From assembly GCA_913055875.1 (NCBI GenBank), contig CAJXJY010000013.1, positions 27,601 through 91,600 on the forward strand: a stretch of 64,000 bases of DNA. The letters run 5' to 3'. Source of the DNA: an uncultured Altererythrobacter sp. (GTDB lineage: Bacteria > Pseudomonadota > Alphaproteobacteria > Sphingomonadales > Sphingomonadaceae). Below the pieces are notes generated by a model. That model searched no databases. It saw only the letters and a program-made list of their open reading frames with translations, and was not told the origin of the DNA. Positions 1 to 8,030 of the stretch are shown here, in pieces; position 1 is the first letter of the stretch; every line of letters starts with the position of its first letter. The position numbers and the translations under genes are program-made.

Positions 1-58
1 CACGCAACAAGGACTCCTAACCGCACCAGTTCAGCAATCTTGAAACCGGATCCAGCAG

Positions 59-1315
59 TCAGACATCGTCCGCGCTGATCATTTCCTCGCGGTCGAGCTC
101 GCCGGTCAGGCTTGCCACCGTGGTCGCCACCGCCGCGTCGCCGCTGACGTTTGTGGTGGTGCGCATCATGTCCATGATCCGGTCGATGCCCGCCACCAGC
201 GCGATCGTCTCGAGCGGCACGCCGACCGCGCCGAACACCAGCACCATCATGATCAGGCCGGATCCCGGGATTCCCGCCGCGCCGATCGCGCCGAGCGTGC
301 CGAGCACCGAGATGAGCACGTAGTCGCCCATCGACAGGTCGACCCCGAACACCTGCGCCCCGAACAGCGTGGCGAGGCCGAGATACATCGCGGTTCCGTT
401 CATGTTGATCGTCGCGCCGAGCGAGATCACGAAGCTCGCGACCGAATTCGACACGCCCAGATTGCGCCGGGCGCAGCGCAGCGTGACGGGCAGGGTCGCG
501 TTCGAACTCGCAGTCGAATAACTGACCGCCATCGCGTCGACGATGCCGCGGAAGAAATCCACCACCGGCAGCCGCGCGATGAACTTGATCATCCCGGCAT
601 AGATGATGCCGATAATCAGGAAGCAGCCGAGATAGTTGAGGAAGACGAGGATGCCGAGCGCCTGCAGCGCTTCCAGCCCGAGCGTCCCCGCGACCCAAGC
701 CATCAGCGCGAAGACGCCGAACGGGGTCAGCTCCATCACCACCATGGTGACCTTCTGCATGACCACGCTGCCGGCGTCGAAGATCTTGAGCACCGGCTCG
801 CCTTCCTCCTTCGCCATCAGGATGCCGATCCCGATCAGCAGCGAGAAGACGATCAGCGGCAGCACGTTGACGTCGGCCATCACCTGGACCGGGCTCGACG
901 GCACGATTTCGAGGATCATGTCCTGCAACGTGACCGCGTCCTGCTGCCGCTGTTGCGCGCGTTCGAGCGCGGCCGGGTCGAGGTCCATGCCCGAGGCGTC
1001 CAGCCCCGAGCCGGGCTGCACGAAAGTGCCGATCGCGAGGCCGAGCCATACCGCCATCTGCCCGGTGACCACGAACAGCAGCAGGGCGCGCCAGCCGACG
1101 CTGCCGAGCTTGCGCAGGTCGCCGATCGAGGCGACGCCGGCAACGAGGCTGAAGAAGATCAGCGGAACCACCAGCATCTTGATGAAGGCGATGAAGATGT
1201 CGCCGACGATCTTGATGCTCTCGGCACCCGGCCCCCACAGCCACCCGGCGAGGATGCCGAGAACGAGCGCCGCTACGACGCGCTGCCACAACGGAATGGC
1301 GAACCAGAATTTCAT
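59..1315 (-). CDS. Dicarboxylate/amino acid:cation symporter (DAACS family)
   Basis: Inner-membrane secondary transporter of 418 residues that should take up a C4-dicarboxylate or an acidic/neutral amino acid with Na+ or H+. The family landmarks are visible: a serine-rich hairpin (AVSYSTASSNATLPVTL), the NMNGT motif of TM7 (NMDGT in many homologues), the HP2 hairpin (AAGIPGSGLI) and the TM8 motif DRIMDMMRTTTNVSGDA. The start is the ATG of MKFWFAIPLW, because a GAGGGGA ribosome site lies about 9 bases upstream; a longer in-frame extension is GC-rich noise. The substrate cannot be told from sequence. Nothing nearby forms an obvious operon with it; leuS lies upstream on the same strand behind a 317-bp repeat-bearing gap. 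Confidence 0.93.
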   Translation of the reverse strand: MKFWFAIPLWQRVVAALVLGILAGWLWGPGAESIKIVGDIFIAFIKMLVVPLIFFSLVAGVASIGDLRKLGSVGWRALLLFVVTGQMAVWLGLAIGTFVQPGSGLDASGMDLDPAALERAQQRQQDAVTLQDMILEIVPSSPVQVMADVNVLPLIVFSLLIGIGILMAKEEGEPVLKIFDAGSVVMQKVTMVVMELTPFGVFALMAWVAGTLGLEALQALGILVFLNYLGCFLIIGIIYAGMIKFIARLPVVDFFRGIVDAMAVSYSTASSNATLPVTLRCARRNLGVSNSVASFVISLGATINMNGTAMYLGLATLFGAQVFGVDLSMGDYVLISVLGTLGAIGAAGIPGSGLIMMVLVFGAVGVPLETIALVAGIDRIMDMMRTTTNVSGDAAVATTVASLTGELDREEMISADDV

Positions 1316-1488
1316 GCGATGTCCCCTCTGCGCGGTGCCGCACCGGCACCGGCTGTTCCCGCAATTCAAGCCGGTATGGGTAGCCGACCTGCGGCGAATG
1401 GCAAGCGGGGCCGCCTATTCCGGCTGTGCGCAACCGGATGCACGCGGTCTATGCGATGGCATTGATCCGCTACGGACAAGACTATCTG

Positions 1489-1603
1489 ACCCCCTCCCCC
1501 TTGAGGGGGAGGTCGGGTGGGGGTGTACGGCGTCGGTGGCTCGCATCGACCTGGCCACAGCGCCGAACCCCCACCCTCTACCCCTCCCCAAGGGGAGGGG
1601 AGA
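1489..1603. repeat. Intergenic C/G-tract hairpin repeat (leuS-symporter gap)
   Basis: This 115-bp element fills much of the 317-bp gap 1316-1632. Each end carries a small palindrome (CCTCCCCCTTGAGGGGGAGG and CCCCTCCCCAAGGGGAGGGG), and the inner flanks GGGTGGGGGT and ACCCCCACCC are complementary, so the whole element can fold into a long hairpin. It has no coding potential that I trust. It sits downstream of leuS and upstream of the symporter start, so it may act as a terminator or be a dispersed intergenic repeat. Elements of related composition lie at 50257-50303 and 55237-55394. Confidence 0.7.
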
Positions 1604-1632
1604 GAATGACCGATTTCCAACGAGCCATTTGC

Positions 1633-4137
1633 TCAGGTAACGACGAAATTGACCAACCGCCCCGGCACGTGGATGGTGCGGCGCAAGGTGCCGTCGGCGA
1701 GATATTGCGCGACCTTGGCATCGGCTTTCGCGGCCTCGATCACGGCCTCCTCCCCGGCATCGGCGGGGACGGTGACGGTCGCGCGCAGCTTGCCGTTGAC
1801 CTGCACCGAGATGGTGGCTTCCTCGGCAGCGAGATATTCCTCGCCCGGATCGGGCCACGCCTCGCCGAACACGCTGCCGGTGTTCCCGAACGCCTCGCGC
1901 CACAGATATTCGGCGATATGCGGCGCGAACACGCCAAGCACCTTCATGAACTCGGCCATCACGTGGCGCAGCAGCGGGAGTTCCTTCGCCTCCGCCTTCT
2001 GCGCCAGCGGGCGCACTTCGCCGACGAAGCTGTGCAGACCGGCGATCGCGTTGTGGAACCCGCGCCGTTCCTCGACCTGCTCCGCCACGTCGCGCGCCAG
2101 CTTCGCGAGTTCGCGCATCGCGGCGCGTTCGGCTGGCGTTTCCGCTTTCGGTCCGCCCGTGAGCGCCGGTGCCGCCGCCAGCTCGCCGCACAGCGTCCAG
2201 ATCTGCCCGAGAAAGCGCTGCTTGCCCTCGATCCCGGCATCGTCCCAGTCGATATCGCGCCGCAGCGGGGTGTCGGCGAGCGTGTAGAGCCGCAGCGCGT
2301 CGGCGCCGAAACGGTCGACCATCTCGGTCGGCACTATCACGTTGCCCTTCGATTTCGACATCTTCGCCCCGCCAAGCCGGACCATGCCGTTGTCGAGGAA
2401 ATTGCGCACCGGCTCGGGCTCGGGGGTGAGCCCGATCGAATGGAGGAAATAGCTGATGAAGCGGAAATAAATGAGGTGCTGCGAAGCGTGCTCGAGCCCG
2501 CCGACATAATAGTCGATCGGCATCCAGTCCTTCGCTCGTTCGGGGCTCCACGCTTCGCCGGAATTGGCGGCGTCGAGAAAGCGCCACGCATACCACGAGG
2601 AGCACATGAAGGTGTCCATCGTATCGGTCTCGCGCCGCGCGGGTTCGCCGGTGCCGGGCCAGGTGGTCTCGACGAAGCCGGGCACGCTCGCCATCGCCTT
2701 GCCCGACCCCTTGCCGAAATCGGCGCCGGCGGGGAGCATGACGGGCAGGTCGGGCGCCTTCGCCCAGCCGTGCTCGTCCGAATGCACCATCGGGATCGGC
2801 GCGCCCCAGTAGCGCTGGCGCGAGATCAGCCAGTCGCGCAGGCGGAAATTGACCCGACGCTTGCCGAGGCCCTGCTCGTCGAGATGGTCGATGATCGCCT
2901 GCTTGGCATCGAGGCTCGGCATGCCGTCGAAGCGGCCCGAATTCGCCATCACGCCGGGGTCGGTATAGGCCTCGTCGAGCTCGCCCTCCGGCGCACCTTT
3001 GGAGGGTAGGATCACCTGCTTGATCGGCAGCCCGTTACGCCGGGCGAAATCGAAATCGCGCGCGTCGTGCGCGGGCACGTTCATGATCGCGCCGGTACCG
3101 TAGCCGCCGAGCACGTATTCGCTGACATAGACCGGCACTTCCTCGCCGGTCAGCGGATTGCGGCAGCTCGCGCCGAGTTCGACCCCGGTGCGCTCGGCAG
3201 TCTCGCGTTCGAGTTCGCTGCGATTGGTCGCCCAGGCGACGTATTCGTCGACCTTGGGGCGCTGTTCGGGCGAAGCGAGCACCTTGACTAGTTCGTGCTC
3301 GGGCGCGAGCGTGACCGAGGTGACGCCGAAAATCGTATCCGCGCGGGTGGTGTAGCAGCGGATGGAATGCTCGTCGCTCCCGACCACCGGGAAGGCGATC
3401 TCGACACCCTCGCTGCGCCCGATCCAGCCGCGCTGGACCGCGATCGCCTCGTCCGACCAGCCGCCCTGCAGCGTATCCAGCCCGTCCCACAGCTGCTGCG
3501 CATATTCGGTGATGCGGATATACCATTGCTGCAGCCGCCGCCGCTCGACCGGCGCGCCCGAGCGCCAGCCGAGCCCGTCGATGACCTGCTCGTTGGCGAG
3601 CACCGTTTCGTCGACCGGGTCCCAATTGACCCAGCCGTCGGCGCGGTAGACCAGCCCGTGATCGTACAGCGTCTGGAACAGCCATTGCGTCCAGCGATAG
3701 AATTCGGGCGAGGAGGAATTGGTCTCCTGCGCGAGGTCGAACGAGATGCCGAGCCGCGAGAACTGCTCGTGCTTCATCGCGTGGATGTTCTTGGCGGTCC
3801 ATTCGGCCGGATCGACCTTGTTCTTGATCGCGGCGTTCTCCGCCGGCAGCCCGAACGCATCCCAGCCGAGCGGGTGCAGCACCTCGTAGCCGCGGAAGCG
3901 CGACAGCCGCGCGACCGCGTCGGACAGGGCATAGACGCGGACATGGCCGAGATGCGCATTGCCCGACGGGTAGGGGAACATGCCGAGCACGTAGCGCTTG
4001 TCGGGATTGTCGCTGTCGAGATCGCAGCGGTCGGGCTTCTCCGCCTCCCAGATCGCGCGCGCGCGCGTCTCGACTTCGCCGAAGGCTTCGCGGAACGGGC
4101 GGTCGAGCAGGTCGGCGGTGGAGGCGGTATCGGTCAT
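1633..4137 (-). CDS. leuS: Leucine--tRNA ligase
   Basis: Class I aminoacyl-tRNA synthetase of 834 residues that charges tRNA-Leu in the cytoplasm. The HIGH-type signature is HLGH at residues 62-65 (PSGNAHLGHVRVY). The KMSKS loop reads GGAKMSKSKGNV in the C-terminal half. The editing-domain motif with GTGAIMNVPAHDARDFDFA is present between them. Length matches bacterial LeuRS of this class. The start ATG at 4137 is followed by MTDTASTADLLDRPFR. The gene is divergent from the secreted SH3 protein gene across a 253-bp gap. The expected lptE gene is not visible directly downstream. Confidence 0.98.
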   Translation of the reverse strand: MTDTASTADLLDRPFREAFGEVETRARAIWEAEKPDRCDLDSDNPDKRYVLGMFPYPSGNAHLGHVRVYALSDAVARLSRFRGYEVLHPLGWDAFGLPAENAAIKNKVDPAEWTAKNIHAMKHEQFSRLGISFDLAQETNSSSPEFYRWTQWLFQTLYDHGLVYRADGWVNWDPVDETVLANEQVIDGLGWRSGAPVERRRLQQWYIRITEYAQQLWDGLDTLQGGWSDEAIAVQRGWIGRSEGVEIAFPVVGSDEHSIRCYTTRADTIFGVTSVTLAPEHELVKVLASPEQRPKVDEYVAWATNRSELERETAERTGVELGASCRNPLTGEEVPVYVSEYVLGGYGTGAIMNVPAHDARDFDFARRNGLPIKQVILPSKGAPEGELDEAYTDPGVMANSGRFDGMPSLDAKQAIIDHLDEQGLGKRRVNFRLRDWLISRQRYWGAPIPMVHSDEHGWAKAPDLPVMLPAGADFGKGSGKAMASVPGFVETTWPGTGEPARRETDTMDTFMCSSWYAWRFLDAANSGEAWSPERAKDWMPIDYYVGGLEHASQHLIYFRFISYFLHSIGLTPEPEPVRNFLDNGMVRLGGAKMSKSKGNVIVPTEMVDRFGADALRLYTLADTPLRRDIDWDDAGIEGKQRFLGQIWTLCGELAAAPALTGGPKAETPAERAAMRELAKLARDVAEQVEERRGFHNAIAGLHSFVGEVRPLAQKAEAKELPLLRHVMAEFMKVLGVFAPHIAEYLWREAFGNTGSVFGEAWPDPGEEYLAAEEATISVQVNGKLRATVTVPADAGEEAVIEAAKADAKVAQYLADGTLRRTIHVPGRLVNFVVT

Positions 4138-4305
4138 GCTGATGCGTTCTGTCCGGGCGGGCCAATCAGTGTCGGGGCGGATGATCGGGCGGGTCGAGGC
4201 GCGCTAGCCCCAACGCGAACACAGTGCAACATCAAGCCTCCGCGCTTACCGCCGTCCGACCCGCCAGCGGCATCGCGAGTGCCGATTGCGGCTTTCTAAC
4301 AGGCT

Positions 4306-4325
4306 TTGTCACAGCCCTGACAAGC
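4306..4325. promoter_or_regulatory. Candidate regulator box TTGTCA-N8-TGACAAG upstream of the SH3 protein gene
   Basis: The stretch contains TTGTCA and its inverted copy TGACAA, preceded by TAACAG. The same TAACAG plus TTGTCACA arrangement occurs at 10949-10966, upstream of the Slam-like gene. Because an OmpR-type response regulator is encoded between the two sites, it is the natural candidate to bind them. This is inference from shared words only; I see no other copies in the window. Confidence 0.35.
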
Positions 4326-4390
4326 TTGGTGTGTGGGGCGTGCCGCCGCATGCGCGCATGGTCGTGTGCGACTTCAACAGGGAGCTTCAC

Positions 4391-5269
4391 ATGAAACACG
4401 CAATTGCATTGTTCGCCACCGCCGCCTTCGTCGCCGGATCGGCCACGCCCGCGCTGGCGAAGAAGAAGGACGAGGTTCAGCTGCAGACCTGCGAGCAGAG
4501 CTACGGCACCATCGCCGTGGTCGACGGCGATACGCAGGGCTGGACCGAATACGGCCTCGGATCCCCGCGCGAGCTGATCAACACGCTGGCGATCGAATCG
4601 GGCTGCTTCACCCCGCTCAACCCGGCCAGCGGCCAGGCTGCGGATTTCCTCCTCAACGTCATCGGCGGGAGCAAGGAAGAGGTCGACAAGTCGGTCGAAG
4701 TGGCCAAGTCGGCGGCGATGGAAGGGCTGTGGCGGTCGGGCGCGGCGAGTTCCGTGCTCTCCAAGGTTCCGATCGGCGGCGCGCTGCTCGGCGCGTTCGG
4801 CGGCTTCGGCGGCAAGAAGAAGCGCGTCGCCGCCGCGATCAAGGTACTCAGCCCCGCGACCGGCCAGACGATCACCGTCGGCTCGGGCGAGGTCAAGAAG
4901 ACCACGCTCAGCTTCGGCGGTTCGAACGCTTGGACGCAGGGCGCGCAGGCGGCGGGCTATGCGAGCAACAAGAACGGCAAGCTGATGGCCGAAGCCTTCG
5001 TCATCGCCTTCAACGGCATCTCGGCGCAGGGCGAGGTGCTGCAGCAGGCCGCCGCGATGGCGCCGCAGGCCGATGCCGAGCCCGAACCCGCGGCGGTGGT
5101 CGCGGTCGACACCATCCTGCGCGACGGCCCCGCCGCCGAAGCGGGCGAAGTGCGCAGCCTGCGCGCCGGCACCGAACTCAGCCCGACGGGCGGCCGCGAA
5201 GGCCTGTTCATCGAGGTCGAGGACAATTACGGCACCAGGGGCTGGGTCTCGGTCGAAGACCTTGGCTGA
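4391..5269 (+). CDS. Secreted protein with CsgG-like segment and C-terminal SH3 domain
   Basis: A 292-residue exported protein. The signal peptide is MKHAIALFATAAFVAGSATPALA, with cleavage after ALA. The start ATG at 4391 follows a GGGAGC ribosome site. The middle part (TIAVVDGDTQGWTEYGLGS, and later a glycine-rich hydrophobic stretch near GALLGAFGGFGG) resembles CsgG/HfaB-type proteins, but I hold this weakly. The last 60 residues (VDTILRDGPAAEAGEV to GWVSVEDLG) look like a bacterial SH3 domain, which usually binds peptidoglycan or periplasmic partners. It lies 85 bp upstream of the response-regulator gene on the same strand, so it may be a target or partner of that two-component system. Confidence 0.7.
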   Translation: MKHAIALFATAAFVAGSATPALAKKKDEVQLQTCEQSYGTIAVVDGDTQGWTEYGLGSPRELINTLAIESGCFTPLNPASGQAADFLLNVIGGSKEEVDKSVEVAKSAAMEGLWRSGAASSVLSKVPIGGALLGAFGGFGGKKKRVAAAIKVLSPATGQTITVGSGEVKKTTLSFGGSNAWTQGAQAAGYASNKNGKLMAEAFVIAFNGISAQGEVLQQAAAMAPQADAEPEPAAVVAVDTILRDGPAAEAGEVRSLRAGTELSPTGGREGLFIEVEDNYGTRGWVSVEDLG

Positions 5270-5288
5270 GCCGCATGCTTGCCCGGAA

Positions 5289-5322
5289 CCCGCGGCGGTG
5301 GCACAGGTATCGCCGCCGCGGG
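5289..5322 (+). terminator. Perfect 10-bp inverted repeat between SH3 gene and response regulator
   Basis: CCCGCGGCGG at 5289-5298 pairs exactly with CCGCCGCGGG at 5313-5322 across a 14-nt loop. It sits 20 bp after the SH3 gene stop and 33 bp before the regulator start. There is no U-tract, so it could be a weak terminator, an attenuator or an mRNA-stability hairpin. Confidence 0.5.
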
Positions 5323-5354
5323 ACGGCACGCCCGACAGGACGGGGAACGGCAGG

Positions 5355-6050
5355 ATGAGCACCAGCGAAGCGCTCAACATTCTCTACGTCGAGGACGACC
5401 AGCGCGCTGCCGGCGAAGTGCAGGAGCTGGCTTCCGAACGCGGCGACCGCGTGGTGTGGGAAAGCACCGGCAGCGGCGGATTGCTGCGCGCCGGGATGGA
5501 GAAGTTCGACGTCATCATCCTCGACCGCATGCTCGGCGATATCGACGGGCTGACCATCATCAAGCGGCTGCGCGAAAGCGGCGTCGGCACCCCGGTGCTG
5601 ATGCTCTCCGCGCTGGGGCGGACCAGCGACCGCGCCGAGGGGCTGGAATCGGGTGCGGACGACTATCTCGCCAAGCCGTTCGAGGCGCCCGAGCTGTTCG
5701 CCCGGATCAAGGCGCTCCACCGCCGTTCTTCGGGGCGCGAGCACAGCGCGGTGATCATCTACGGCGCATTCGAATGCCACGTGAAGGCGCGCACCGCCTT
5801 CCGCCAGAACGAGCATCTTGCGCTGAGCCCGCGCGAATTCGAGCTGTTCCGCTACTTCATGCAAAATGCGGGCGAAGTCGTGACGCGCGAGATGCTGCTG
5901 CGCGACGTGTGGGGCATGTCGTTCGATCCGCAGACCAATGTCGTCGACGTCAATATCGGCCGGCTCCGGCGCAAGCTCGAGGAAGGTTTCGACAGCCCTG
6001 CGCTGGAGACGATCTGGGGCTCGGGCTACCGCCTGCTCGACGGGAGGTAG
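5355..6050 (+). CDS. OmpR/PhoB-family response regulator
   Basis: A 231-residue two-domain transcription factor. The receiver domain has the acidic pair D14-D15, phospho-acceptor D57 (VIILDRMLGDIDGL) and the conserved lysine in DDYLAKPFEAPE. The C-terminal winged helix (SPREFELFRYFMQNAGEVVTREMLL, then NVVDVNIGRLRRKL) is of the OmpR class. The start ATG at 5355 is preceded by GGCAGG. The kinase gene begins only two bases after its stop codon, so the two are a cognate pair. Tandem TTGTCA-type boxes upstream of neighbouring surface-protein genes are candidate targets. Confidence 0.95.
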   Translation: MSTSEALNILYVEDDQRAAGEVQELASERGDRVVWESTGSGGLLRAGMEKFDVIILDRMLGDIDGLTIIKRLRESGVGTPVLMLSALGRTSDRAEGLESGADDYLAKPFEAPELFARIKALHRRSSGREHSAVIIYGAFECHVKARTAFRQNEHLALSPREFELFRYFMQNAGEVVTREMLLRDVWGMSFDPQTNVVDVNIGRLRRKLEEGFDSPALETIWGSGYRLLDGR

Positions 6051-6052
6051 CC

Positions 6053-7396
6053 ATTCAGGCGCGCCGTTCGATATTCTCGCGCATCGTGTGGCTGGCCATC
6101 GGCCTGTCGCTCTTGCTCGTCTTCGGGTTGTGGGTGCTGACCGACCAGACGATCCGCGGGACGATGGAGGCATCGGCCGAGGATGCGGTCGATGTCGACC
6201 TCGCCGGGCTGGTGGATATCTATGCCAGCGTGGGACAGGAAGAGTTGCAAAGCCGGATCGGCGATCGCCTCGCGATCACTCCGGCCGATGGCAGCGCTCC
6301 GCATTACCTGCTGGCCGACGATGCCGGACGGCGGATCGCGGGCGATATCGCGAACTGGCCGAGGCTCGATCCCTCGGTCTCCGAAAGCGGCCGGATCCGC
6401 ATCGGCGAGAACACTCCTGCCTTCGCGCGCGCGACGCAGCTCGGGCCCGACCTGCGCCTGCTGGTCGCGCGCGAGACCGGGGACAGCGGCCCATTGCTCC
6501 AGCGCGTCGCGCTCGTATTCCTGATCGGCGGGGCGGTGTTCGTGGTGCTGGTCGGCGTGTTCGGCCGGCTCGCCGCGGCGCGGCTGCATCGGCGGATCAA
6601 CCTCGTCAACGAGGCGTTCCGTTCGCCCGGCGGCGACAGCCTCGCGTCGATCGAGCGCAAGCACGGCAGTGACGAGATCGACGAACTCGCCGCGCACAGC
6701 GCGGCGGCGCTCGGCCGCGTACGGCGGCTGATGGAGGCCTATCGCGACAGTTCGGACCAGGTCGCGCACGAAATCCGCACGCCGCTGATGCATCTCGACG
6801 GGCGGCTGGTGCGCGCGCTCGCTGCCAACCCGCAGCCCGAGGTCGCCGAGCGGCTGGTCGAGGCGCGCGCGGAGATTCGTCGGCTGGTCGGCATCCTCGA
6901 ATCGCTGCTCGATATCGCCGCCAGCAAGGCCCGCCAGGGCGACCGGCTCGGCCTCGAACAGCTCGACCTGTCGGCGATGGTGTCGCGGATATGCGATCTC
7001 TATGCCGACAGTGCGGAGGAATCGGGACACAGCTTCGAATGGCGTGTCGAGCCCGACATCTGGATCGCCGCCGAGGAAACGCAGCTCAGCCGTCTGGTCA
7101 CCAACCTGCTCGACAATGCGTTCAAATACGTGCCCGAAGACGGTCTCGTTCGCCTGACGCTCGATCCGGGCCCGGTTTTGGTGGTGCAGGATGACGGCCC
7201 CGGCATCCCGGCTGAGGACCGCGAGCGGGTGTTCGAGCGGTTCTACCGCGGCAACGGCGACAAGAGCGGCCAGCCCGGCAGCGGCCTCGGCCTCGCGCTC
7301 GCGCGCGCCATCGCCGAACGGCACGGCTTGCAACTGACGCTCGAGGACAGCGACGCGGGAGCCATGTTCCAGCTGGCGAAAGGTGAAATGCGATGA
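6053..7396 (+). CDS. Sensor histidine kinase (probable ATT start)
   Basis: Inner-membrane kinase of 447 residues, partner of the preceding regulator. TM1 covers about residues 8-29 and TM2 about 150-172, bracketing a periplasmic sensor of some 120 residues. A HAMP-like linker follows, then the H-box with H239 (QVAHEIRTPLMHLDG), the N-box LVTNLLDNAFKYV, DDGPGIP and the G2 box GSGLGLALA. No ATG, GTG or TTG fits before TM1. An ATT at 6053 lies 5 bases after GGGAGG, which makes it the best start; a GTG at 6086 would cut into TM1. The stop overlaps the lipoprotein ATG (ATGA), so translation is coupled. Confidence 0.9.
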   Translation: MQARRSIFSRIVWLAIGLSLLLVFGLWVLTDQTIRGTMEASAEDAVDVDLAGLVDIYASVGQEELQSRIGDRLAITPADGSAPHYLLADDAGRRIAGDIANWPRLDPSVSESGRIRIGENTPAFARATQLGPDLRLLVARETGDSGPLLQRVALVFLIGGAVFVVLVGVFGRLAAARLHRRINLVNEAFRSPGGDSLASIERKHGSDEIDELAAHSAAALGRVRRLMEAYRDSSDQVAHEIRTPLMHLDGRLVRALAANPQPEVAERLVEARAEIRRLVGILESLLDIAASKARQGDRLGLEQLDLSAMVSRICDLYADSAEESGHSFEWRVEPDIWIAAEETQLSRLVTNLLDNAFKYVPEDGLVRLTLDPGPVLVVQDDGPGIPAEDRERVFERFYRGNGDKSGQPGSGLGLALARAIAERHGLQLTLEDSDAGAMFQLAKGEMR

Positions 7397-7992
7397 GGCT
7401 CAAGGCGATCCCGATTGCGATTGCGGCGGTTCTCGCCGTGGCCGCGTGCAGCCAGGGCGACCGGCCCGAGATTGCGGCATCCTCGTCGCCCCCGGAATCC
7501 CCGGCTGCAGAGCCGGCGACCAATGGCGCCCGGCTCGCGCTCGCGCTGGCGGCGGCGGATCGCGCCGCGGAGGCAGGCGACCGCGACGCGCTCGAGCAAT
7601 CGCTCGCGGCAATCGACCGGCTGGGGGGCAAGCCGGCGGACGATGCCGCGCGCAGCCGGTTCGAAACATGGGTCGCGCAGCGGCCCGTCGGCGCGATCCC
7701 GTTCCGCGGGCGGGCGCTCGGGCCGGGTTACCGGACGGGCACGATCGGCGCGGGCGAAACCAAGGATATCGAGCAGACCTTTCTCTCGGGGCAGCGGGCC
7801 TCGATCGCGCTGTCTTCGCCCAACGGCCGCACGCTGCGGCTCGGAGTGACGACCTCGAAGGAGAAGCCGGTGTGCCGCAAGCTCGCGGCACAGAGTTCGT
7901 GCAATTGGGTGCCCGTCTTCACCGACCGCCATCACATCACGGTCAGCAATCCGGGCCGGGCGGAGGCGCGGTATTACCTTGTGATCGAGTAA
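7393..7992 (+). CDS. Predicted lipoprotein of unknown function
   Basis: A 199-residue protein with a signal peptide and lipobox (MRLKAIPIAIAAVLAVAAC, lipidated Cys 19), so it should be anchored in the periplasmic face of a membrane. Residues 20-45 are a low-complexity Ser/Pro/Ala linker. The C-terminal part (TIGAGETKDIEQTFLSGQRASIALSSPNGRTL) is probably beta-rich; I do not recognise the family. The ATG overlaps the kinase stop by four bases, and the CHAT-protease gene follows 38 bp later, so it belongs to this operon. Confidence 0.75.
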   Translation: MRLKAIPIAIAAVLAVAACSQGDRPEIAASSSPPESPAAEPATNGARLALALAAADRAAEAGDRDALEQSLAAIDRLGGKPADDAARSRFETWVAQRPVGAIPFRGRALGPGYRTGTIGAGETKDIEQTFLSGQRASIALSSPNGRTLRLGVTTSKEKPVCRKLAAQSSCNWVPVFTDRHHITVSNPGRAEARYYLVIE

Positions 7993-8030
7993 GAATTGGT
8001 CGACACTGCCGGCATACCGATGGGGAAGGT

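Noticed and set aside
5279..6052. Long upstream extension of the histidine kinase frame across the response regulator
   Set aside because: The extension is Arg-rich and antiphase to the clear regulator gene; the ATT at 6053 with GGGAGG explains the start.
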